This document shows, piece by piece, positions 53,101-61,196 of a stretch of DNA of 64,000 bases. Origin of the DNA: VGMA01 sp964655475 (GTDB lineage Bacteria > Chlamydiota > Chlamydiia > Chlamydiales > VGMA01); the NCBI GenBank assembly GCA_964655475.1, contig CAZZMO010000006.1, positions 5,524 through 69,523 on the forward strand, in the 5' to 3' direction. Numbering within the stretch: position 1 is the first letter of the stretch; each line of letters opens with the position of its first letter. Position numbers and translations under genes: made by a program. The notes below the pieces were generated by a model, which worked only from the letters and a program-made list of their open reading frames with translations, made no database searches and was not told the DNA's origin.

Positions 53101-53161
53101 ACTCGGTTGGTCCCCAACCATTGTCGACGTTCTCCCCCTCGTACTGAAGGAGATCGTATGA
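50153..53161 (+). CDS. Large NAD-dependent glutamate dehydrogenase
   Basis: 1002 residues, much longer than the ~450-residue common enzymes and like the 115-kDa class (yeast Gdh2). It deaminates glutamate to 2-oxoglutarate. The catalytic domain lies in the C-terminal two-thirds: GGLRTIFP, NKDIPEGGAKGVIF (substrate lysine), ISGGPDGDVAGNQI with the dinucleotide-binding AITDGSG, and SSANKGGVICSSLEV. The N-terminal third lacks a recognisable ACT domain by eye. It leads a coupled gdh-ackA-pta operon. Confidence 0.92.
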   Translation: MSKLSAEELKKAMQEESKLFQQYYLWLEEHMPPLLFEEFESSHLRTIAHSLMGLHLQGNFTQIHFPSCSIVLCLDSADADVKILKHFSLFGIRNYQTYISDTPLPGGHTPLRIAIIHFTGVEQQKADTAPHLSIKERFPELSEEEFEKILEKLGPRFLRTMNTERLVLAIQMFLRAKERDNLQYEVRYNEDWQKREIPSLQIVLAWKNTPKYNFLYRLAKMIDRHQLVMKRVNASYVDPYSGSSIIVMSLAIHGQKNKAAWEVTDIDDFLQEFATLKYFEDQDLIEKIPVRGNLANFLRSAVHFVHQFLLHADSNIYSVFNIEEGLCRHPELTIQLCKAFEYKFHPQKHDIRAYEQEREKFLTLVEKLDTGNIILDTRRQNILRAMMNFVHFTLKTNFYRTNKSAHSFRVDPKYLDTAPYARKEKFPELPFAIFFIKGRSFIGFHIRFKELSRGGLRTIFPYRPEQAAWERINIFSECYNLSYTQQKKNKDIPEGGAKGVIFIEPFDDLKVEAQIYQNELIQAETPQELIAEKVQTFQNEQRLVYLYHSQRAYVHSLLTLINCYDDGKLKAKDVIDYWNTPEYIYLGPDENMHNNMIEWIAMHAKQVDYKPGKAFISSKPLIGINHKEYGVTSLGVNVYMHKALEYIGINPNKDVFTIKISGGPDGDVAGNQINNLYRLYPNTAKLLAITDGSGTIHDPNGLSLEELAKLFQAGKPISHYPPEKLSSGGFLLDTQTRKDENEYQQLTLLWKNENGKLEKHWLSGNEWHQIYRNNVHQVKTDIFIPAGGRPRTLNGQNFQDFLDDKGTPTSKAIVEGANLYLTPEAREALEKRGVIIIKDSSANKGGVICSSLEVSIGLILSEEEFVELKPKLMPEILAHIQHKALLEANLLLKTHSMTKKSLTELSDHISKKINTYTYQILDYLMPTELPSDPDHPLIRCLLDYHPPLLKEEFGERILKNLPDIQKKATIACHIASYMIYKKGLGWSPTIVDVLPLVLKEIV

Positions 53162-54249
53162 TCATTGCAGTGCTCAACTGTGGAAGCTCTTCCATCAAAT
53201 TCTCCCTATTCGATCAGAAAGAAGAAAGGCTCCTCCTCAAACAAATGGTCTCCTCTCTATCAGAAGTAGTAACCATCATTCAAGAGCATATAGATCAAGG
53301 ATATAAACTAATAGGGATTGGCCACCGAGTCGTTCATGGGGGCTCTTATTTCCAAAAGCCCACCCTCATCAACGCTGATGTTCTCGATAAAATTGAGAAA
53401 TGTAGCACACTAGCCCCTCTTCATAATCCAACGAACCTCCTTGGAATCTTCGAGATGAAGACCCATTTTCCCGATGTGCCGAATGTTGCTGTTTTTGACA
53501 CCGCCTTTCACCAAACAATCCCCCCTTATGCGCACATATACCCGATTCCCTACCACTACTACGAAAAACACAACATCCGCCGTTTCGGCTTCCATGGCAT
53601 CAGTCACGAATACCTCACCATCCAGGGTGCAAGCAAAGTAGGAAAAGAGGTAAAAGACTCCTCCTTCCTCATAGCCCACCTTGGAAATGGGGCAAGCGTT
53701 ACTGCAGTCGAAAAAGGGATCAGCGTCGATACCTCCATGGGATTTACCCCCTTAGAAGGGCTCATGATGGGGACAAGATCAGGAAGCATCGACCCAAGCC
53801 TTGTTGACGTTCTGGCTCATATTGAAGAAACCTCTTCTGATGAGATCATCTCCCTCTTGAATCAAAAATCGGGACTCCTTGGTATATCAGGGATATCCAA
53901 TGATATGCGCTATATTCATGACGACAAATCCCCAAGAGCCAAACTCTCTATTGACATGTTCGTCGACCGCTTGGCAAAAACCATTGCTGGATTTAGAAGC
54001 TCTCTTCGAAACTTTGATGGCCTCATTTTTGCAGGAGGAATCGGAGAAAATGACGCAGCAATTCGAGAAAAAACAATCAAACGCCTCTCCTTTTTAGGAC
54101 TCACTGTCGACTGCTCTAAAAATCAAGAACATGGCCGCTCAAGCGATGGACTCATCTCTGAAAAAGCAGATCCTGGCGTCTGGGTCATCCACACCGACGA
54201 AGAGAAAATGATCATGAAGGAGGTTGCATGTCTTCTCTCATCATGCTAA
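53158..54249 (+). CDS. ackA: Acetate kinase
   Basis: 363 residues from ATG 53158, which overlaps the gdh stop as ATGA. ASKHA-fold kinase converting acetyl phosphate plus ADP to acetate plus ATP. Motifs: VLNCGSSSIKFSLF, GHRVVHGG, VFDTAFHQTIPPYAHIYPIP, RFGFHGISHEYL, HLGNGASVTAV, MGTRSGSIDP and FAGGIGEND. It is slightly shorter than the ~400-residue norm, from small loop losses. Confidence 0.96.
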   Translation: MIIAVLNCGSSSIKFSLFDQKEERLLLKQMVSSLSEVVTIIQEHIDQGYKLIGIGHRVVHGGSYFQKPTLINADVLDKIEKCSTLAPLHNPTNLLGIFEMKTHFPDVPNVAVFDTAFHQTIPPYAHIYPIPYHYYEKHNIRRFGFHGISHEYLTIQGASKVGKEVKDSSFLIAHLGNGASVTAVEKGISVDTSMGFTPLEGLMMGTRSGSIDPSLVDVLAHIEETSSDEIISLLNQKSGLLGISGISNDMRYIHDDKSPRAKLSIDMFVDRLAKTIAGFRSSLRNFDGLIFAGGIGENDAAIREKTIKRLSFLGLTVDCSKNQEHGRSSDGLISEKADPGVWVIHTDEEKMIMKEVACLLSSC

Positions 54250-56126
54250 TCCCAGCAGGTCCTGGAACAGGACTCCCATCCGTTGCAAGAGGATTATCTG
54301 ATGCATTCCTTTCTCAAGGGATCATGAATAAAGTCGTCGACCTTCCGATCGAAGAACTTGCCGCCCTCCATGCAGAAGGAAAACTCGATGACCTTCTCGA
54401 TCTTTGCATTAAAGAAGTCAAAAAAGAATCTGCCGACGTGCTCTTGATTCCAGGACTTCCCTCCCATACAGGCCATCTCAATAGAACAATTGCAAGAGCC
54501 TTGAATGCCCATATTATTTTTGTGACCCTCACCCTCAACATCCCCCTCTTCATCCACGACTATGAAGGGATGCCAGTGCTCGGTTGCATCGTGAATAAAA
54601 TCAAACACCCTGAAGAAGTTTCCTTTCCACTCCCCATCCTAGGGCAGATCCCATGGAAGTCAGAGCTCCTCGCATTTCGGATGAAAGACCTCCTCTCCTA
54701 CGCTCCCCTTACCGTCATCAATCAAGGAGAGATCGACACCAGAAGAGTGCAACACATTACACTCGGTGGCCGCCATGTCCACAACATGATCCATGCCTTA
54801 AAACCTGGATCTCTTCTCGTCATGGCAGGGGATCGAGTCGATATTTTGATCGCTGCATGTCTTGCCGAACTCCGCTCTACCAAGCTCGCTGGGATTATTT
54901 TAACAGGAGGGTTCACGATCCCAAAAGATGTCTTTCACCTTTGTGAAGCCGCTTTTGCATCTGGCCTTCCTGTCCTTTCTACAGAAAGTGATAGCTACAC
55001 AACCTGTGTAAAACTCGAAGGCTTTAACCGCCACGTGATCCCACAAGATGATGAAGAGCGAAGGGCTCTTTCGAGAAAGCATGTTGCAGAGCATATCGAA
55101 AAAGATTGGATCCGCGTGTTCCCTTCAAAACAAATTGAGCGTCATATGACCCCAGCAGCTTTTCGCTACTCGCTCATGGAAAAAGCAAAAAATCATAGAC
55201 GGCACATCCTTCTTCCTGAAGGGACAGACATCCGCGTCTTAGAAGCCGCCTCCATTGTCCAAGAGAAAGGGATTGCCAACATCACCCTTCTCGGAGACGA
55301 GGAGAAAATCAGGATCTTATGTGATTCTATCTCCCTCACCCTTGCTAAAGGGATTACCATCCTCGACCCTGCTAAAATTAGGGAGCGCTACGTAGATGAT
55401 CTCGTCTACTTGCGTCGCCACCGCGGAGTCACACCAAAAATGGCGAGCGACTACCTCGAAAATAATATCATCTTAGCGATGATGATGCTCCACAAAGGGG
55501 AAGTAGATGGAGTCGTCGCAGGAGCACAAACTCCAACCGCCGATGTCCTCCGCCCAGCACTGCAGATCATCAAGACAAAAAAAGAGAGCTCTATTGTCTC
55601 CTCGATCTTTTTTATGTGCCTCGAAACTGAAGTCCTCATTTATGGCGACTGCGCCGTCAATACAAACCCGAATGCAGAAGAGCTCGCAGCAATTGCTATC
55701 CAAAGCGCAGACTCAGCCTCTCTCTTCGGGATTGATCCAAGAGTCGCAATGATTAGCTACAGCACCCTCCAGTCTGGCTCAGGGGCTGATGTGGACAAGG
55801 TGAGGGCAGCGATCGAGATCATCAAACAAAAAAGGCCCGATATCTTAGTAGATGGCCCTCTCCAATATGATGCTGCCTACGATGAGGCCATTGCCGCCAA
55901 GAAGGCTTCTGGCTCGAAGGTAGCAGGTCATGCCACCGTATTCATCTTTCCCGACCTCAATACAGGGAATACCACCTATAAGGCAGTCCAGCAAAGTGCC
56001 GATATATATGCGTTTGGACCTATGCTTCAAGGACTTAACAAACCAGTCAACGATCTCTCCAGAGGCGCTCTAGTCGAAGATATTATCTACACGATCGCTT
56101 TAACAGCCATACAATCAACATATTAA
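54228..56126 (+). CDS. pta: Phosphate acetyltransferase, long form with N-terminal P-loop-like domain
   Basis: 632 residues starting inside ackA (22-bp overlap); an ATG at 54243 is an alternative. Residues 1-190 form a DethiobiotinSynthase-like NTPase domain (MLIPAGPGTGLPSV), a DRTGG-like middle domain follows, and about 310-632 is the catalytic PTA/PTB domain with FMCLETEVLIYGDCAVN and ISYSTLQSGSG. It makes acetyl phosphate from acetyl-CoA, feeding AckA. The glycine-rich loop differs from the E. coli form (GPGTGLPS for GTSVGLTS). Confidence 0.95.
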   Translation: MSSLIMLIPAGPGTGLPSVARGLSDAFLSQGIMNKVVDLPIEELAALHAEGKLDDLLDLCIKEVKKESADVLLIPGLPSHTGHLNRTIARALNAHIIFVTLTLNIPLFIHDYEGMPVLGCIVNKIKHPEEVSFPLPILGQIPWKSELLAFRMKDLLSYAPLTVINQGEIDTRRVQHITLGGRHVHNMIHALKPGSLLVMAGDRVDILIAACLAELRSTKLAGIILTGGFTIPKDVFHLCEAAFASGLPVLSTESDSYTTCVKLEGFNRHVIPQDDEERRALSRKHVAEHIEKDWIRVFPSKQIERHMTPAAFRYSLMEKAKNHRRHILLPEGTDIRVLEAASIVQEKGIANITLLGDEEKIRILCDSISLTLAKGITILDPAKIRERYVDDLVYLRRHRGVTPKMASDYLENNIILAMMMLHKGEVDGVVAGAQTPTADVLRPALQIIKTKKESSIVSSIFFMCLETEVLIYGDCAVNTNPNAEELAAIAIQSADSASLFGIDPRVAMISYSTLQSGSGADVDKVRAAIEIIKQKRPDILVDGPLQYDAAYDEAIAAKKASGSKVAGHATVFIFPDLNTGNTTYKAVQQSADIYAFGPMLQGLNKPVNDLSRGALVEDIIYTIALTAIQSTY

Positions 56127-56140
56127 AGAATTTAATACTA

Positions 56141-56169
56141 TTGTTTTCTACATAAATACCTGATATAAT
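56141..56169 (+). promoter_or_regulatory. Promoter of the first hydrolase-like paralogue
   Basis: TTGTTT (56141-56146) and TATAAT (56164-56169) with a 17-bp spacer and a TG extension before the -10. The transcript would start about 25 bases before the ATG; no ribosome-binding site is evident. It lies just after pta. Confidence 0.65.
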
Positions 56170-56200
56170 TGAACATCTTTCAATTAAATTACGGATAATT

Positions 56201-57661
56201 ATGTCTACATCAAGCATAAACTCTGATAAAGGTGTTTACCCAGAACAAATCCAAAACAGTCATGAACGCTTTCAGATCGAGCAAGCAAGAGTTAAACCCT
56301 TTCCTGAAAGGGAAGATACCATTACCCCTCTAACAAACGAAACCCCTCCCTTAGAAGGGTGGAATCTCTTCGTAAAGGGTGTTAAAATATTTTTTTACTA
56401 TCTCTTTTTCCCCATTACCTACCCATGTCAGCTCCTTTGCGAACTTCTCCTCCGCTTTACCGTCTTTCCCATGTCTCTCCACACAACAGAGTTTGGCCGT
56501 TGGATTTTGAGAACGTTTGCCGATACAGATATCGACATGGATCGAATTAATGAAGGAAAGAAGTCTTTGGAAGTCATGGGTGGCGAAGCGATTAAAGTAA
56601 AGACAGCAGATAACCAAGAAATTGAAGTCGTCCGAGTCACACAAGAGGGCTTTAAAGACAAAGTCGCAAAAATGGGTGGACACTTTTTTGAATACAGAGT
56701 GACTCTCGACGAAGAGAATGCAAAACACTACTTTGCTTCTGGCTCTTCAGCCAAAACTCATACATTAACCACCATCGATCCAAATGGAAACAAAGATCTC
56801 GAAAAAGCCTTCACAAAAATGGGATGGCAACAGGTTGATGTAGAAACCCACGCTGGAAAAAAAACGGTGTTCCAATTCAGTCTCCGTTTAGGGACCGATC
56901 CCGTTAAAGAGGGTGAAAGAAATGTCGTTCTTCGCTGCCACCCAAACGTCCACTATTACTCGTTTGAAAGAAAGTATCTCATTAACCACCTAGCAATGGG
57001 ACAAGATGTAGTCTTCTACGACACAAGAGGCCTTTCCAGAACTGAATTTAGCGCCTCTGAAGAGGGACTCTACCTCGATGCAGATGCTGTATACAACCAC
57101 ATGCGCCATAGCTTTGGATATGAAGGGAAAAACATCTGGGTCACATCTCGCTGTAGCGGGAGCACTCAAGCCACTTATCTCCGCCATCGCTATCTTGACG
57201 AGAAAGTCAACATTGTTTACGAAACTCCTTTTGAAAAATATGAACATATTGTTGCCTACCAGGCATGGCCAATCAGCTCCATGGCACTATCTGTCATGGA
57301 TTCAGTAAAAACATCAGATGAGCTCACCAAACAAAAAGCTAAAGAGCTCAAAATCGATTATTACGCTGATCAATTCGACAACATCAGAAAACTCCAATCA
57401 ATGCCGAGAAGAGCCCTCGATGGTTCACGTGTCATCGTCATCAGCACCGATACCGATAGACTCATCGGAGAAGGTCCTGCTGAAAAAGTAGCGAAGCTCT
57501 CTGCACGCACCGCTGCGACATACCATCTCAAACATAGAGGAACAGATCCTACAAAAGATGGCCATTTTGAAGATGTATTCTTGCATGATGCTTCACTTTA
57601 CGCTGCCTATACAGAAATCATGACAAGGGGAAGAGCTCAATACCTCAGCAACTTCCGCTAA
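56201..57661 (+). CDS. Alpha/beta-hydrolase-like protein, paralogue 1, with hydrophobic N-terminal region
   Basis: 486 residues. A basic-to-neutral N-terminal segment is followed by a strongly hydrophobic stretch (about 53-93, KIFFYYLFFPITYPCQLL then ELLLRFTVFP), which may insert in a membrane like an Inc-type bilobed segment. The C-terminal two-thirds looks like an alpha/beta hydrolase: strand-rich region, elbow NIWVTSRCSGSTQA (R-C-S-G at 317-320), later VIVISTDTDR (~411-420) and DGHFEDVF (~453-460) as candidate acid and histidine. If so the nucleophile would be Cys318. It shares this scheme with the next gene. Substrate unknown; host-directed enzyme is possible. Confidence 0.7.
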   Translation: MSTSSINSDKGVYPEQIQNSHERFQIEQARVKPFPEREDTITPLTNETPPLEGWNLFVKGVKIFFYYLFFPITYPCQLLCELLLRFTVFPMSLHTTEFGRWILRTFADTDIDMDRINEGKKSLEVMGGEAIKVKTADNQEIEVVRVTQEGFKDKVAKMGGHFFEYRVTLDEENAKHYFASGSSAKTHTLTTIDPNGNKDLEKAFTKMGWQQVDVETHAGKKTVFQFSLRLGTDPVKEGERNVVLRCHPNVHYYSFERKYLINHLAMGQDVVFYDTRGLSRTEFSASEEGLYLDADAVYNHMRHSFGYEGKNIWVTSRCSGSTQATYLRHRYLDEKVNIVYETPFEKYEHIVAYQAWPISSMALSVMDSVKTSDELTKQKAKELKIDYYADQFDNIRKLQSMPRRALDGSRVIVISTDTDRLIGEGPAEKVAKLSARTAATYHLKHRGTDPTKDGHFEDVFLHDASLYAAYTEIMTRGRAQYLSNFR

Positions 57662-57689
57662 TTGACAAGAATATGTAAAGAATTATAAA
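57662..57689 (+). promoter_or_regulatory. Promoter of the second hydrolase-like paralogue
   Basis: Consensus TTGACA (57662-57667) and TATAAA (57684-57689) with a 16-bp spacer, sitting directly behind the stop of the first paralogue, so the two genes are expressed independently. A GGAG site follows at 57694. Confidence 0.65.
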
Positions 57690-57704
57690 ATCTGGAGTAA
57701 TATG

Positions 57705-59078
57705 ATGACATCAAGTATTAATCCAGTAGCAGGGGCCTATCCAGCTGATATCAAAGGTCTTGATGGCTTCTTTGATATAGATAAAGCGGTAGTCCCTACC
57801 CCTCCTTTAGAACTACCCACCGACTCTTCGAGAGAATCAGCTCCTCCTGCCTCTCAAGGTTTTGGCTTCGCTGCAAGACTTCTCCGATCAACTATTTTTC
57901 CCTCGAACTTTCATAGCAGCATGATAGGGCGTCTTATCTTACAGACATTTGCTGGCGTTGATATCAATTTTCAAAAAAATGCTGAAACAAAGGATCTCTT
58001 TAAGCGGCTCGGCGCGACGATTGAAAAAATCAAGACAGCCGATGATCAGATGATTGAAGTGATGCGCTTCACTGGAGAGGCGTTTAGAGAAACGGTCAAA
58101 AGCCGTGGTGGAACATTTTCAACTAAGCAAGTCACTTTACAAGAAGGGAATCCTTTCTACTATTATACTGGAAAAGGTTCTACACACACCCTAACAACGA
58201 TCTCTACCACTGATCAACTCCTTAAAGATGACCTAATCGCTATGGGTTGGAGAGAAATCACTGTTGATGGACTCAGATGTGTACAATTTAGTTTACAATG
58301 TGGAACAAACCCACTCCCCCCCTCTGAAACAAAAGAGGTCATTGTTCGCTTCCATCCGAATGTCCATTATTATGTGACAGAGCCTGAATATCTCATTAAC
58401 CACCTAGCCATTGGCAAAGATGTCGTCTTCTTTGATTCAAGAGGTCTCTCAGAGACCACATTTCCACCGACAGAAGAAGGATTTTATCTCGATGGAGACG
58501 CTGTTTACAAGCAAGTGAGAGATGTTTGGGGTTATAGCCCTGATAAGATCTGGCTAGGAGCACGTTGCAGCGGAACTACACAAGTGATCAACATCAGGAA
58601 GACCTACCAAGATGACCCTTTTCATATGGTCTTAGAAGATCCTTTTGAGCGTTGGTCTGCACTCATTGAAAGGCAAGCATGGCCACTCAACCAGTTAGGA
58701 CTCTCCGCAATGGAGTCCCTCCGCTCTCAAGATGGAGCTACACTTTCTCGAGCAAGTGAAGCTGGTTTTTCCTCAGACCTTTTCGACAATATGGCAAAAC
58801 TCCGCTCCATTTCAAAACCCCTCACAGGAAGTAGGGCAGTCATCATTAGCACAGACACAGACCGCATCATTGGAACAGAGGCCGCCCCAGAAGTGGCAAA
58901 AGCAGTAGCGCGGTTGATGGAAACGCGCCATTTGAAATTCAATGGCCCCCCTGGAACGGATGGCCATTTCAAAGATGTTTTCTTGGAAGAGCGAAATGGT
59001 GATGAAGTATTCGCTGCCTATTCCCGCATGATCACCAACCCTCAAGCTCAATATCTCAGCAACTTTAGACGCTCATAA
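57705..59078 (+). CDS. Alpha/beta-hydrolase-like protein, paralogue 2
   Basis: 457 residues from ATG 57705 (seven bases after GGAG; the ATG three bases before is possible). Same architecture as its neighbour: HPNVHYYVTEPEYLINHLAI, elbow WLGARCSGTTQV, AVIISTDTDRIIG and DGHFKDVFLEE, ending AQYLSNFR as in paralogue 1. The N-terminal hydrophobic segment of paralogue 1 is largely missing here, so this copy should be soluble. Clearly a tandem duplication followed by divergence. Confidence 0.7.
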   Translation: MTSSINPVAGAYPADIKGLDGFFDIDKAVVPTPPLELPTDSSRESAPPASQGFGFAARLLRSTIFPSNFHSSMIGRLILQTFAGVDINFQKNAETKDLFKRLGATIEKIKTADDQMIEVMRFTGEAFRETVKSRGGTFSTKQVTLQEGNPFYYYTGKGSTHTLTTISTTDQLLKDDLIAMGWREITVDGLRCVQFSLQCGTNPLPPSETKEVIVRFHPNVHYYVTEPEYLINHLAIGKDVVFFDSRGLSETTFPPTEEGFYLDGDAVYKQVRDVWGYSPDKIWLGARCSGTTQVINIRKTYQDDPFHMVLEDPFERWSALIERQAWPLNQLGLSAMESLRSQDGATLSRASEAGFSSDLFDNMAKLRSISKPLTGSRAVIISTDTDRIIGTEAAPEVAKAVARLMETRHLKFNGPPGTDGHFKDVFLEERNGDEVFAAYSRMITNPQAQYLSNFRRS

Positions 59079-59110
59079 TCAAAGAGTTGCAATAATTCGC
59101 CCCTTCAATT

Positions 59111-59118
59111 GCTATACT
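59111..59118 (+). promoter_or_regulatory. Extended -10 promoter of the small Cys-containing gene
   Basis: TGCTATACT gives a TGn plus TATACT (59113-59118); a TTGCAA lies 20 bp upstream, too far for a normal -35. The gene's ribosome-binding site AAGGAG follows at 59132. Confidence 0.45.
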
Positions 59119-59142
59119 CATTAGAAAATCTAAGGAGTCCTT

Positions 59143-59388
59143 ATGGCGAGACCCGCATGGGAAGAAACATCTAGCAATTCTGAAGAATCAGAATGCCCGA
59201 GTGGCTACATCCCAAGTTGCATCATCACCCCCTTAGGGGAGGAATTCTCTTACTGTATGTCACACTTATGCTCAGATTTTAGTGAAGCGGAATGTTTTCC
59301 TGAAGTGGGATGTCACTGGGAAGATTCCACCTGTTTAGTCAACCAGTGGAATGAGAGAACCCGCACTTGTGACACCAGCACCCTTTAA
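59143..59388 (+). CDS. Small acidic cysteine-containing protein
   Basis: 81 residues (MARPAWEETSSNSEESECPS...), no signal peptide, eight cysteines spread through it. AAGGAG lies six bases before the ATG. No family recognised. Cys count suggests metal binding or disulfides. Confidence 0.65.
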   Translation: MARPAWEETSSNSEESECPSGYIPSCIITPLGEEFSYCMSHLCSDFSEAECFPEVGCHWEDSTCLVNQWNERTRTCDTSTL

Positions 59389-59396
59389 GTGCTAAA

Positions 59397-59423
59397 AAAT
59401 ATTTCATTGATAATGAAATATTT
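59397..59423. terminator. AT-rich hairpin between the small gene and the heat-shock operon
   Basis: Perfect 12-bp inverted repeat AAATATTTCATT / AATGAAATATTT with a GAT loop, eight bases after the stop codon at 59388. No following T-run, so termination is uncertain; it may also be an operator. Confidence 0.5.
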
Positions 59424-59433
59424 ATGGATCAAT

Positions 59434-59460
59434 TCAGCAATCTTGCAGTTTGAGTGCTAA
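59434..59460 (+). promoter_or_regulatory. CIRCE operator (HrcA binding site)
   Basis: TCAGCAATC-N9-GAGTGCTAA matches the CIRCE consensus TTAGCACTC-N9-GAGTGCTAA at 16 of 18 positions, with the right arm perfect. It sits seven bases upstream of the -35 of the hrcA promoter, so HrcA would repress its own operon. Confidence 0.9.
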
Positions 59461-59466
59461 AAATCA

Positions 59467-59495
59467 TTGCCTTTCTTTTTCCCCCTTGCTATAAT
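59467..59495 (+). promoter_or_regulatory. Promoter of hrcA-grpE-dnaK
   Basis: TTGCCT (59467-59472) and TATAAT (59490-59495), spacer 17, with TGC before the -10 (extended). Start predicted near 59502, 14 bases before the hrcA ATG, with AAGGA in between. Confidence 0.8.
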
Positions 59496-59515
59496 CGGGG
59501 AAAAGAAGGATAGCA

Positions 59516-60652
59516 ATGATTCCAGAAAAGCGTAAAGGCAAGGAAGATAGAGAGTTCAAGGTGCTGCTTGGCCTTGTAAAACTCTACCTAGAAACGGGGA
59601 AGCCGATCGGCTCCAATACGCTGAAAGAGACTGCTTTTGACCGCCTCAGCTCTGCAACCATTAGAAATTATTTTGCACGTCTCGAAAGAGAGGGTCTCCT
59701 CGCTCAACATCATGCTTCGGGAGGGAGAGTTCCTACCCATGCCGCCTACAAAATTTTTGCAGAAGAGCACTTAGAGACTAATCATATAGAGCCAGATGAA
59801 GAATTCCTCCTCACTGACACCCTTTTAAGAGAGACGAGAGAACTCTCCCTCTATTTCCAACAATCGGTAGAAAAACTCTCTGATCTTTTAGGATCTGCGA
59901 TTTTCCTTTCCTCACCCCGCTTTGATCAAGACTTCATTGTAGAGGTAAAACTTGTCAACATCGACGATAAGAGACTTCTTTGTTTGATCATCACCGATTT
60001 CAGCGTCGTCCACACAGAGATCCTCTACACAGAACATAAAATGTCCCTTTTTTCCTTGAAGAGGATGGAGCAATACTTCCACCACCGCTTGACAGGTCTT
60101 GATAAACCTGTTCTCTCTCCAGAAGAGGAAACGTTTGCTCAAAACGCTTACAATGAGATCATTCTCCGCCACTTCGTGATGTACACGAACTTCAACCAAG
60201 AAGATATTTATAAGGCAGGATTTAGCAAACTCTTAGGTCATCCTGAATTTTACGATCCGATTACCCTCGCAGGATCTCTATCGATTTTCGAAAACAGCCG
60301 ACTGATTACCCCTCTTTTACAAGAGACGCTACAAGCAGGAAATATGAAGTACTGGATCGGGAGCGATCTTGCGCAATTGATTCCCCCTCCCCATGTGAGC
60401 TCAATTGTAGCAATCCCCTATTTCATCAACCACAAACCCGTGGGAGCGATCGCTGTGCTCGGCCCTGATCGGCAGCAATACCCTAAAGTGTTTGCTGTTT
60501 TAAGACGATTTGCTAAACTGCTCAGCGAAAATTTGACCAGTAGTATGTACAAATACAAACTCAGTTACCGTCAACCAGGACAACAGATCCTCGACTACAA
60601 AACGGTATCGATGATTGAAAACCAGCCTATGGAGAAAGTGTATGAAGGATGA
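59516..60652 (+). CDS. hrcA: Heat-inducible transcription repressor HrcA
   Basis: 378 residues. It binds CIRCE and represses heat-shock genes. The N-terminal winged helix contains GKPIGSNTL, RLSSATIRNYFARLEREGLL and HASGGRVPTHAAYKIF, the HrcA signature; the later GAF-like part is divergent (HVSSIVAIPYFINHKPVGAIAVLGP). Slightly longer than the ~340 average, with an extended C-terminus as in chlamydial HrcA. Confidence 0.96.
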   Translation: MIPEKRKGKEDREFKVLLGLVKLYLETGKPIGSNTLKETAFDRLSSATIRNYFARLEREGLLAQHHASGGRVPTHAAYKIFAEEHLETNHIEPDEEFLLTDTLLRETRELSLYFQQSVEKLSDLLGSAIFLSSPRFDQDFIVEVKLVNIDDKRLLCLIITDFSVVHTEILYTEHKMSLFSLKRMEQYFHHRLTGLDKPVLSPEEETFAQNAYNEIILRHFVMYTNFNQEDIYKAGFSKLLGHPEFYDPITLAGSLSIFENSRLITPLLQETLQAGNMKYWIGSDLAQLIPPPHVSSIVAIPYFINHKPVGAIAVLGPDRQQYPKVFAVLRRFAKLLSENLTSSMYKYKLSYRQPGQQILDYKTVSMIENQPMEKVYEG

Positions 60653-61196
60653 AGAACCAATTGAAGAAGAGTATACGAATATCGAGGAGCTCATGAAAGA
60701 GCAAGGGGCCCACCCTCATCCTGAAGTTCGCAAGGCTACAGAAGAAGATGACTACAAAGATAAGTATTTGAGACAGCTCGCTGAGATGGAGAACATGAGA
60801 AAAAGGCTCCAGGAAGAGAAACAACAGACGATCAACTTCGCTATTGACCGCGTCATGGCAGAGTTTCTCTCCCCTCTCGACCAATTTGAAAGAGCTCTAG
60901 AATTTGCAGAAAAAGCCTCTGATGAGGTGAAGAACTGGTCGCGTGGATTTCAGATGATCCTCGCACAGTTCCAACAAGTGTTATCAGATTATGATGTAAA
61001 AGCCTTTGATAGCTTAGGACGCCCTTTCGATCCCCATCGTCACGAGGCCATTGAGCAAGTAGAAAGACAAGGTGCCAAAGAAGGGACTGTCGTAGAAGAA
61101 ATTATCAAAGGATATGAAAAGAATGGCCGCGTTGTGCGTCACGCACGTGTCAAAGTAGCCGGCAAACCTATTAATGGAGGAGATCAACATGACTAG
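60642..61196 (+). CDS. grpE: Nucleotide exchange factor GrpE
   Basis: 184 residues from ATG 60642, overlapping hrcA by 11 bp. Exchanges ADP on DnaK. Acidic N-terminal coiled coil, then the GrpE core YLRQLAEMENMRKRL, FLSPLDQFERALEFA, and the C-terminal FDPHRHEAIEQVERQ and ARVKVAGKP. Confidence 0.95.
   Translation: MKDEEPIEEEYTNIEELMKEQGAHPHPEVRKATEEDDYKDKYLRQLAEMENMRKRLQEEKQQTINFAIDRVMAEFLSPLDQFERALEFAEKASDEVKNWSRGFQMILAQFQQVLSDYDVKAFDSLGRPFDPHRHEAIEQVERQGAKEGTVVEEIIKGYEKNGRVVRHARVKVAGKPINGGDQHD

Noticed and set aside
59387..59395. AAGTGCTAA, a second possible CIRCE half-site
   Set aside because: The matching left arm at a nine-base spacing is absent; only a short AGCAC/GTGCT repeat with the wrong spacing lies before it.
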